This document shows positions 41,376 through 49,355 of a stretch of 64,000 nucleotides of DNA, in pieces (the first letter of the stretch is position 1; each line of letters starts with the position of its first letter). The translations under genes and the position numbers were made by a program. The notes under the pieces are model-generated. The model did not search any database. It was not told the origin of the DNA and was given only the letters and a program-made list of their open reading frames with translations. Origin of the DNA: an uncultured Clostridia bacterium (lineage in GTDB: Bacteria; Bacillota; Clostridia; Oscillospirales; Ruminococcaceae). The stretch spans positions 1 through 64,000 of the forward strand of contig CANQUM010000003.1 in the NCBI GenBank assembly GCA_947627045.1, given 5' to 3'.

Positions 41376-42203
41376 ATGGAAGCATTAAAAACCAAAGAAC
41401 TTTTATATTACCTTTTGTTCACAGAAGGTGATGAAAAACTGGCTAAGGATCAGGAAAATTTCAAACGTGAATTGGAATTATCAGAAGAAACTTACTCAGA
41501 ACTAAAAATGAGTGCATTAAGCACACGTAACCTTATCTCTTACATTGATCGCCATGAAGAAAGCATTGAAACAAGAAACGATGAAGTATTAGATATTCTT
41601 GCTAAGGCTGTAGAAGAAACATCTGTCATACTCGGCGAAAAATTCAGCTCATATGAAACATGGATGGAAAACTGGTGGGAGGAAGAGAAGAATTACGAAA
41701 GGGAAGATGAGGCAATTGATCTCGCCAGTGCAGGAGACAAAAAAAGCAAGGTTCATGTATATGCAACCCAATTCAACGCTGACACTTCAAATGAAGTAGC
41801 TCTCCCTGATAAATATGTCAAATTTGCAACTAGGGGTTGGACCTCCGACATACCTAAAGCCAAAAGACAGTATTACAACAAAAAATTTACGGTAAATGTA
41901 ACATATAAGGATAAAACTAAAAAAAGCATTCCTGTTAATGATGTTGGTCCGTGGAATACAAACGACAACTATTGGGATTCTAAGTCCGCTGCTAATCCCC
42001 GTCGCAAATTTACCGATTTGGAACGTTTTGTACCTGAAGCTTGGGCAGCTTTTAAGAAAGATTATAATAACGGAAAAGATGGGAGTGGGCGTGTAGTGAC
42101 GAACCCCGCGGGAATTGATCTTTGCCTTACAGTTGCCAAGTCATTAGGATTCGCTGCAAATGCAAGCCATTGGGTTTATGTAGATATGTCAGATTTGCCG
42201 TAA
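41376..42203 (+). CDS. Uncharacterised protein with C-terminal secreted/cell-wall-type beta-barrel-like domain
   Basis: RBS AAAGGAG then MEALKTKELLYYLLF; C-terminus FTVNVTYKDKTKKSIPVNDVGPWNTNDNYWD...KFTDLERFVPEAWAAFKKDYNNGKDGSGRVVTNPAGIDLCLTVAKSLGF...WVYV. Confidence 0.6.
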   Translation: MEALKTKELLYYLLFTEGDEKLAKDQENFKRELELSEETYSELKMSALSTRNLISYIDRHEESIETRNDEVLDILAKAVEETSVILGEKFSSYETWMENWWEEEKNYEREDEAIDLASAGDKKSKVHVYATQFNADTSNEVALPDKYVKFATRGWTSDIPKAKRQYYNKKFTVNVTYKDKTKKSIPVNDVGPWNTNDNYWDSKSAANPRRKFTDLERFVPEAWAAFKKDYNNGKDGSGRVVTNPAGIDLCLTVAKSLGFAANASHWVYVDMSDLP

Positions 42204-42333
42204 AGCAAAAAAATATTGCATATCTTATAGAGGCTGTTGCAAAAGCAGATAAACAAACTTCCGAAAATAACAGCCTTTTCTTTATTTGGGGCTGTCGCAC
42301 TAAATGATTGATTAGTGCGTAGCTCCTTTTCTA

Positions 42334-42440
42334 GTGCGCCTAGTAGCGCATGTTTCCAACAGGTGCAAGCCCTAAATCCGCCCGGTAGCTGGAAAGATAT
42401 AGCCGAAGGCAAGGGTGTCCATCGTAAGATGGAATCTGAA
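42334..42440 (+). ncRNA. 5' fragment of a group II intron (domain I), truncated
   Basis: GTGCGCC start followed by AACAGGTGCAAGCCCTAAATCCGCCCGGTAGCTGGAAAGATATAGCCGAAGGCAAGGGTGTCCATCGTAAGATGGAATCTGAA, characteristic of bacterial group II introns; no IEP follows. Confidence 0.6.
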
Positions 42441-43044
42441 TTATCCCATTAGAATTATTATCCGAGAAGTCAATGGAAAATCAGAAAAATGCTGTCTTTT
42501 CACAATTCTTCTCGGATAAGTTTTCTCCGAATCATAGTGCAGTACACATCGTAGTAGTAGGAGGAGAAAACTTATGGATTTTCAGATTAACATTCTGATA
42601 GATTTTGAATTGCAGGTGGAACAGTTTCTGACGGTTACAGGTCCTATCTGATTTCCACAATAACTTCAACTTACATAGAGGCATTATTTATCCTAGCAAT
42701 ATTCTTACAACATTTAGTAACCGAGGTAATAGCAGACAGAAAATACATACTCATAATTAAAAATTATGGAGTCTCTTCGGTTTCTTATTGTTCATTAACG
42801 CTTAATCACTAAAAGAACGCAAATAACCCACAAGGAAAATGTTTTCCATTATGGGTTATTTACTACTTATTTATATGGCAGAGCCACTTTTTTACTGACA
42901 AATTCATATTCCGCCAAATAGCTTGCATGAATTTGCATCTACTACATTGTCGTCAATCACCATAGCCACCACTACACCTCACTTCCATTCTTTTCAGACT
43001 GAAAACTTATTTTGCGTGAATCATAAAAGTATTTTTTGTAGCTT

Positions 43045-43980
43045 TTACTGATATTTAATTTTATACCGTTCAAATAAATTCATTACTTTTTTCAAATCTT
43101 GACTCTCCATTTTAAAAGCACTAGTGGTATTTTTATCTTCTTTAATCACAAAGCCATCCTCTGTTATCATATAATCAACTTCATCAAACAAAATAATATA
43201 ATTATATTCCTGCCCCTCCCAACCAATTTCGTCATTTGTATAACTTTCGAAAATAGATTTAAATTCTATAGTTTCCTCTTTGGTTAATGTTATAACATTT
43301 TCCTCTTCCTTGTGTAAAGCATTATAGATTTTTCCACGCTGCTTACTTGCCGATATAACACTGTCCTTAGGATCATCCCTTATTTCATCGTTATCTTCAT
43401 CAACCGTTGCTACTTGAGATTCCTTCGAAAACGAATTCAACAATTCATCGGCCTCTTTAAATGAAACCAACTGATAAGATGTTATTTTCCATGCTTGGAT
43501 TCCCCCTTCTATTTCCTCTCCTCTCATATTTACAAGCAATTTCAACTGGTCAGACTCGCAAGTCACAATTATATTAATATCTTTGCTATTTTTCTCCAGA
43601 ACAACATAATCAAATCCACTTTCACTATATTTAACCTTTACCCCATTTCCCATATTATTATCATTAAAATTATGCAAAAATTCAATAAGGGTATCAGTTC
43701 TGTTCACACTTGTAGTTCCATGTCCATTTCTAATTTGTGTCTTTTCTTCCTCCGAAAAACTTGAAACCAACTCAACAACCATTTTTCTAAACTCTGCATT
43801 AGCAGCAAACGCAATTCCTGTCATACCAAAAATACAAAATGCTATTAATGCGACACATGCCACTGCCTTTTGCCACCTTCTCCACCCTCCTGAATATGCA
43901 TGCTGTTCACAATACAATGCGTCCTCAATATGACGATCAGCCAATTCTCCTAAAACCATTGATATTTTTTCTTTTTTCAT
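43045..43980 (-). CDS. Anti-sigma factor-like membrane protein
   Basis: Single TM helix (WQKAVACVALIAFCIFGMTGIAFAA); translationally coupled downstream of the ECF sigma gene. Confidence 0.65.
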   Translation of the reverse strand: MKKEKISMVLGELADRHIEDALYCEQHAYSGGWRRWQKAVACVALIAFCIFGMTGIAFAANAEFRKMVVELVSSFSEEEKTQIRNGHGTTSVNRTDTLIEFLHNFNDNNMGNGVKVKYSESGFDYVVLEKNSKDINIIVTCESDQLKLLVNMRGEEIEGGIQAWKITSYQLVSFKEADELLNSFSKESQVATVDEDNDEIRDDPKDSVISASKQRGKIYNALHKEEENVITLTKEETIEFKSIFESYTNDEIGWEGQEYNYIILFDEVDYMITEDGFVIKEDKNTTSAFKMESQDLKKVMNLFERYKIKYQ

Positions 43981-44543
43981 ATGCCATATCCTTCCTTTTC
44001 TAAATATTTTTTCAACTTATTTCTAAGCCTATGAAGCCGCACAGAAACATTATTTTCACTTAACGAAAATTTTTTAGCAATTTCTTCAATAGAATCAGCA
44101 AAATAATATCTTCGAACAAAAATCCTCCTATTTTTCTTATCTATTTTGTCTAAAAATATGTTAATAGTTTCCGCTAATTCTTTTACCTCATACTTTTCCT
44201 CAACAGATTCAATATCTGAAAGACTATTTTCTAACTCACTTAATGCAATATCATAATAGCTGTTGCGTTTTATGGCAGAGTTTTTATGATACCTTTTTAT
44301 AGAAATATTTCTCACAATTCGCATTAAATAAGTTAATAACGGATTAGGATTTTGAGGTGGTATCGTGTTCCAAACTGCTAAATATACATCATTAACTGAT
44401 TCCTCTGCATCCATTCTATTTTTTAAAATATTATAGGATACGGAAAAAAGTATATTTGCATACTTTTTTTCTAAAGCTGTAATTGCCTGTTCCGATCGTT
44501 CATAAAATAATTGAATTATCTCACTATCATCCAATCCTTTCAC
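43977..44543 (-). CDS. ECF-type RNA polymerase sigma factor
   Basis: ILFSVSYNILKNRMDAEESVNDVYLAVWNTIPPQNPNPLLTYLMRIVRNISIKRY...RRIFVRRYYFADSIEEIAKKFSLSENNVSVRLHRLRNKLKKYL. Confidence 0.95.
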   Translation of the reverse strand: MKGLDDSEIIQLFYERSEQAITALEKKYANILFSVSYNILKNRMDAEESVNDVYLAVWNTIPPQNPNPLLTYLMRIVRNISIKRYHKNSAIKRNSYYDIALSELENSLSDIESVEEKYEVKELAETINIFLDKIDKKNRRIFVRRYYFADSIEEIAKKFSLSENNVSVRLHRLRNKLKKYLEKEGYGI

Positions 44544-44736
44544 CTCCCAAAATTAATATTACCTTGCAATGCCTTTGTGTCCCAATTTCTTTTGTATATT
44601 ATCTGATATTTTCTCCTTTCAAAAATAATACTCCTCATTTAAACAAAAAAATTACACAATTATTATATTTTTTAATTCAAACCTCTCAAATATAATCTTG
44701 AAATCCAAATATAGTTGCTAAAATAAATTTCCTCGT

Positions 44737-45804
44737 CTATTTGTAAAAGTAATTCAAATCTATATGATTTTCCTCTGCCAGTTCCTCCAGCCCTTTGCCG
44801 CTGATTTCATACATGGAATAACTCCGCGGCTTTGGCTCGTTATACCCAGTAACCACCAGATAAAACTTCCCATCGGCAAAGACCAGTGTCTGCCCATGTG
44901 CATCGTAATTCATACAGGCCAATGCCTTAATCCCCATGTAATTGCAGAGAACCTGTACGGCACAGCGGCTTGCCATGCAGTCACCTTTTCCCTTGAGGAA
45001 AATATCAGTCCATTTGTCATTATACAGCTCATAATCGGAGGTTGCACTGATATACCATGCTGCCTTATCCGCCTTTTCTTTCTCCGTCATATCAGAAGTA
45101 ATATACTTTTTTACAAAGTCAGAAAATATAGTGTCCATATAAATATTCCCTTCGGAATATCCCTGCACATTCGCCGTCAGTTTCCTCCCATCCTCTAGGA
45201 CAGCGGTTACCGTTGCTGTTACACATGGCTCAGTATAAGCCGGTTCCCAATCCATCTGCAGCAGCCCATATTCCGTAATGCTGAAAAAATCCGCATCCTC
45301 TCCGCTTATTTTCCAGTCCCTTACCTCTTTCTTTGTCCCGGACACACGGAAGCGGTATTCCCGGAGATGGCTGCTGTCATAGGTTATGTAATCCTTATAT
45401 TCATCAGAAAGATAATATAATGCCACGTCACTGCTGCTCAATGCCGGATTGTCTGCCGCCTGCTCCTGTTTCTTTTCCTCTGCCCTGACCGTAATCCTGC
45501 ACTTATACTTCTTTTTCTTATAGGTGGCGGTAACCAGTGCGGTCCCCTTTTTCTTTGCTTTGAGGGTAACGGTGTTTCCTTTTTTCTTAGCAATGGACAC
45601 CACTGTTTTCTTACTGGTTTTCCACTTTACTTTCGCCCTGCGGGACACCCCTTTTAACTTTAACTGGTATGTCTGCCCTGCTGTTACTGCCTTTTTCTTT
45701 TCTGCCAGTCCGGGCTTTGTTTTCGCCTCTGCCACCATGCCGGGCAGTGCCAGCATGAGTGCCAGTGCAAAGAGAATTGTCCTTATATGTTTTCTTCTCC
45801 CCAT
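44737..45804 (-). CDS. Secreted BIG2-domain protein with transglutaminase-like C-terminal domain
   Basis: Signal peptide; BIG2-like VKWKTSKKTVVSIAKKKGNTVTLKAKKKGTALVTATYKKKKYKCRITV; KGKGDCMASRCAVQVLCNYMGIKALACMNYDAHGQTLVFADGKFYLV. Confidence 0.85.
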   Translation of the reverse strand: MGRRKHIRTILFALALMLALPGMVAEAKTKPGLAEKKKAVTAGQTYQLKLKGVSRRAKVKWKTSKKTVVSIAKKKGNTVTLKAKKKGTALVTATYKKKKYKCRITVRAEEKKQEQAADNPALSSSDVALYYLSDEYKDYITYDSSHLREYRFRVSGTKKEVRDWKISGEDADFFSITEYGLLQMDWEPAYTEPCVTATVTAVLEDGRKLTANVQGYSEGNIYMDTIFSDFVKKYITSDMTEKEKADKAAWYISATSDYELYNDKWTDIFLKGKGDCMASRCAVQVLCNYMGIKALACMNYDAHGQTLVFADGKFYLVVTGYNEPKPRSYSMYEISGKGLEELAEENHIDLNYFYK

Positions 45805-45905
45805 ATCGTCGCCTCCTTATCCTGTAAACCATCAGTAATTTTATAAAAATAGCATGCTTATCTTTATTTACCAAAATTATACCGCGCTCCTTTTCAGAAG
45901 TCAGC
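45736..45905. repeat. Diverged direct repeat, copy 2
   Basis: atgccgggcagtgccagcatgagtgccagtgc...cctgtaaaccatc...cttatctttatttaccaaaattataccgcgct; see 41009-41190. Confidence 0.7.
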
Positions 45906-46044
45906 CTGTTTTTTGTAATTATTTTAATTTATTTCTGCCGTTAAAAACTGTCCTTCCAGCTTATACATACCAAACAAAAAAGACAGAAAGCCAATCTCCC
46001 TGTCTTTGTATCAGAACCATTTTCCTTAATCTAAATGGGACATC

Positions 46045-46938
46045 TCATTTCCCCTTAATTACCCGGATCAGCGGGCGGAGCGCCTTAAAATATCCCTGCT
46101 GTCTTTTTCCAAATCTCTTGTCGAAATCCGCTTTAATCGCTTTTAAGTTTTTCCGGTTATGTGACCGGATAATCCGATACGCATCCTCTGCCTTCGCCAC
46201 ATCCAAATCATGCACATCCAGCACTGTGGCAATCAGATTTACCCCTCGAAAATATTCGTCGCCTGTACAGTATTTTGAAAGAGTCTCCTGCAATTCAGAA
46301 TCATCCCGAATTTTCAAATACCAGTCCCGCCCCTTTTCCTGCCCCAGAATGGCAGTGAGAGCCTGATACCATCCCCCTAAATTGGAAACCGGTACCGACT
46401 TTGCAATCTCCGTCACATACTGTTCCTCTGTCAATTTCCCCCGCCCTGCAATTTTCTCCCCGGCTGCTGCCGCCGGAATCATTTTTTTCTGCGGAGAAAT
46501 TTCCACAACACTATTTTTCCCCTTCTGTGCTTTTTTCTTTTTATTCTTTTTCTTGTTTTTGATTTCAAAACCTTTCCGGCGGATTTTAATCCCCCGGCTT
46601 TTCCAAAAATCAATGGCAGACTGATAATCTTTATCATTGGAATAAATGCAGAACGATGCTTTCGGATGCTTCGCCACCAGATAGGACAGCACCCCAATCA
46701 ACTGGTAATCCAGCGCATTATTTCCCGCCGCACATTCCAGCCAGAGAATTTTGGGATTATGTACCTGTTTCATCAAAAATTCTTCCAAATGCTTTGAATG
46801 GTGCTCCGTATAAAAAGCGATAATCCTGTCCTTCCTGCGGATTTTCCCCGGCATATCCAGCCATCTGTCTCCGACGTTTTCCGTATCAATTAAATAGTAT
46901 TTCCTGCCCAAATTTTTCACCTGATTTCTTCCGCTCAT
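46045..46938 (-). CDS. PIN/NYN-like nuclease-domain protein
   Basis: YYLIDTENVGDRWLDM...RIIAFYTEHHSKHLEEFL...LECAAGNNALDYQLIGVLSYLVAKHPKASFCIYSNDKDYQSAIDFWKSRGIKIRRKGFE. Confidence 0.85.
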   Translation of the reverse strand: MSGRNQVKNLGRKYYLIDTENVGDRWLDMPGKIRRKDRIIAFYTEHHSKHLEEFLMKQVHNPKILWLECAAGNNALDYQLIGVLSYLVAKHPKASFCIYSNDKDYQSAIDFWKSRGIKIRRKGFEIKNKKKNKKKKAQKGKNSVVEISPQKKMIPAAAAGEKIAGRGKLTEEQYVTEIAKSVPVSNLGGWYQALTAILGQEKGRDWYLKIRDDSELQETLSKYCTGDEYFRGVNLIATVLDVHDLDVAKAEDAYRIIRSHNRKNLKAIKADFDKRFGKRQQGYFKALRPLIRVIKGK

Positions 46939-47089
46939 AGTATTATTTGGATTTTATTACCAGATATGGATAATAAATCCCGAAAACTACACTTATTATA
47001 TCAAAAAACAGATTACATACAAGAAAATTTTCTGCCACATCAAAAAAGAGGTATGCTGTTACACATACCCCCCTCATACACGGCATTTT

Positions 47090-47746
47090 CTATCTGCTTT
47101 TTTCCACCTCCTGCGTTACCGTCCGCCCTGCTGCCTCAGTCATCTGTTCCGCACCATGCTCCCTCTGATACTGCTCAAACAGTTCCGCACCATATTCCAC
47201 CTGCGGTTCTGCTACCGCAAGGCATGGTATCGGAGTTTCCGCCTGTTGGTCCTTTCCCTGCTGCCCACGGCATTCCTCCACTGCTTTCTCCAGACTCTCT
47301 ACCCTGTCGATTGCCCGGTCCACCTTATCTTTTATGGCAGCCAGCTTTCTCTTCATGCCGGTTACCTGCGTTACTTTATAAAGGGCTCTCTGGCCTTTCC
47401 TCTTTGCCGCATCCACAATCTTCCCTGCCCTCCCGCAGATATTTTCTTTCACTTTTTTTATCTGCTGTTTGAGGGAATCGCACTGTTTCTGTAACACATC
47501 TGCCGTTTTTTGCAGACTGTCCTTCACATGCCTTGCTATAGTGTCCTCTTTCATGGACACCAGTTCCTGCCGCACACTTTTTATCTCCTCTGTCATAAAA
47601 GATAATTTCTGTTCCAGCGTCTCCACATACTCACACATCTGCTTTACCTGTTCTGCCTGTGCGCCCATCTGGTTATTCGCCAGTAACTCCAGAAGTTCCA
47701 CAATGCGGGTATCGCTGCTGATTGCCTGTCCCCCTGCCAAATTCAT
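47090..47746 (-). CDS. Coiled-coil ICE accessory protein (DUF6674-like)
   Basis: TRIVELLELLANNQMGAQAEQVKQMCEYVETLEQKLSFMTEEIKSVRQEL; resembles ICE accessory proteins of this type. Confidence 0.6.
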   Translation of the reverse strand: MNLAGGQAISSDTRIVELLELLANNQMGAQAEQVKQMCEYVETLEQKLSFMTEEIKSVRQELVSMKEDTIARHVKDSLQKTADVLQKQCDSLKQQIKKVKENICGRAGKIVDAAKRKGQRALYKVTQVTGMKRKLAAIKDKVDRAIDRVESLEKAVEECRGQQGKDQQAETPIPCLAVAEPQVEYGAELFEQYQREHGAEQMTEAAGRTVTQEVEKSR

Positions 47747-47868
47747 CCTCTCCTTTCACAGCACCGGAACCGGGCAAAACGCCTCCACTTTCTATAGACA
47801 GCATTTTATAATAAAACGTCCCCCCGGCTCCGGCAGATTATCAATTTTTCCTCAAAAAATCCAGTGCA

Positions 47869-47969
47869 AAGAACACTGTTAATGCGAACTTGTTCGCTAT
47901 GCGTTCTTCATAGGTTTGATTTAGTTTTCCTTAGCATGGTTCTCCCATGCATTAGGAAAACTTCGCACC
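47869..47969 (-). ncRNA. Two-hairpin structured intergenic element, copy B
   Basis: AAGAACAC/GCGTTCTT (47869-47876, 47901-47908) enclosing GCGAAC/GTTCGC (47884-47889, 47892-47897). Second hairpin GGTTTGA...TCGCACC enclosing AGTTTTCCT/AGGAAAACT (47923-47931, 47954-47962). Confidence 0.6.
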
Positions 47970-47972
47970 TTT

Positions 47973-48653
47973 TTATCTTGTCGGCAAATCCATATCTGGG
48001 AAATCCATATCCGAAGAATCCTGTACTGGCATAAATCCATCTGCCTGCCCCAGCACATTCTCCTGTACTTCCGCCACTGCCTTTTCATAGGCATCCGTCA
48101 GCAGGTTATTTACTTTCTCCCGGAACTCCCCGGTAACCGGATAACAGATGTCACGGTAAACACTCCGGTTATTCTCGTCTATCTGGTTTGTCTTATATGA
48201 CGGCATGGATACAAACAGCCCCTTTTTGCCCATGACAATGCTGATATTGCTGACGGCAAAGCAGTCATCCAGATAAATGCGGGCAAGCCCCCGGATACTT
48301 CTGTTTTCCTTTTCAAAGGGCGTGACCGACACAGTAAAGGGCAGCTCCCTGTCCTGCCCGTCCCCCACAAGGTATTTTTTCTGCCCTGTCTGCTTCAGGT
48401 TCTCCAGTGCGAGAAGAATATTTGCCTCCAGCTCCCCGCGGAACTCCTTTGTGGTCGGATAGCAGATGTCTTTCCTTTCCCCGTCCTGATTTTTGCTCTT
48501 GTAATGCGGCATGGAGATATACAGCTGGTTATCCCTGCCTGCCAAAATCGTGATGTTGCTGACCTTAAAGCTGTCCCCGAATACCACGGAGGCATAGCCC
48601 CTTACATTGCTGTTCTGTGTCTTTACTTCCCCTACGGTAATCTCATACTTCAT
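47973..48653 (-). CDS. Tandem SpoVG-domain protein
   Basis: Two SpoVG-like units: KYEITVGEVKTQNSNVRGYASVVFGDSFKVSNITILAGRDNQLYISMPHYKSK... and FTVSVTPFEKENRSIRGLARIYLDDCFAVSNISIVMGKKGLFVSMPSYKTN.... Confidence 0.88.
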   Translation of the reverse strand: MKYEITVGEVKTQNSNVRGYASVVFGDSFKVSNITILAGRDNQLYISMPHYKSKNQDGERKDICYPTTKEFRGELEANILLALENLKQTGQKKYLVGDGQDRELPFTVSVTPFEKENRSIRGLARIYLDDCFAVSNISIVMGKKGLFVSMPSYKTNQIDENNRSVYRDICYPVTGEFREKVNNLLTDAYEKAVAEVQENVLGQADGFMPVQDSSDMDFPDMDLPTR

Positions 48654-48713
48654 AAAGTCCTCCTTTTCTGCATAACCGGCTGTGCCGGCTTTTGCCAGTG
48701 CATACTGCACAAA

Positions 48714-49355
48714 TTATTTTGTTACGGCTTTTGAGCTGCTGTCATTTTCGCTGTCCGCATCCCCCCTTTCGCTGTCATAGTCCCTGACCGGAACACATTT
48801 GCAGGCAAACCTCCTTGTACCATGGTCAGCACAGGTGAACAGGGTAAGAACCTCCGTACCGCTTTCTTCCGTTACCCACCCATCATAGGGATTTACCACC
48901 CGCATTTCCTCCACCGTATAACTGTGTGTCACGCCTGCCTTTGTGGTCAGTGTCACCTCTGCCCCTGCCCTGATACTGCCGAGGTTGGTAAAATAAATCC
49001 CCCGCCTGCTGCCGTTATGCCCGGCAAGGACACAGTTGCCGGTTCCACATAAAGGTGCGGTATTCTCCATGTGTCCGATCCCCTCATTCAGCTGTACCGC
49101 ACCTGTCCCCTCAAATACCGGGTATTTTATTTTGAGGTCCGGTATCTCCACAATCCCGGCGGCACCCTCCGCCAGATGTGGGGAAGCCTTCTTTTTACGG
49201 TTGCCGGTTTCTTTACTCTCCTCCTCATCTTCTTCCTCCTCCAACTGGTTGATATACTGGTCTGCCCTCTGCTGCCCCCGCAGCCGCAGAAGAAAAGGGA
49301 CAGCCGCTATGGCTATCCCAATCAGAATTAAAATAACTGTTTTTTTACTTCTCAA
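48714..49355 (-). CDS. Sortase
   Basis: [48 protein letters not shown]...FTNLGSI...[13 protein letters not shown]...[22 protein letters not shown]. Confidence 0.93.
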   Translation of the reverse strand: MRSKKTVILILIGIAIAAVPFLLRLRGQQRADQYINQLEEEEDEEESKETGNRKKKASPHLAEGAAGIVEIPDLKIKYPVFEGTGAVQLNEGIGHMENTAPLCGTGNCVLAGHNGSRRGIYFTNLGSIRAGAEVTLTTKAGVTHSYTVEEMRVVNPYDGWVTEESGTEVLTLFTCADHGTRRFACKCVPVRDYDSERGDADSENDSSSKAVTK

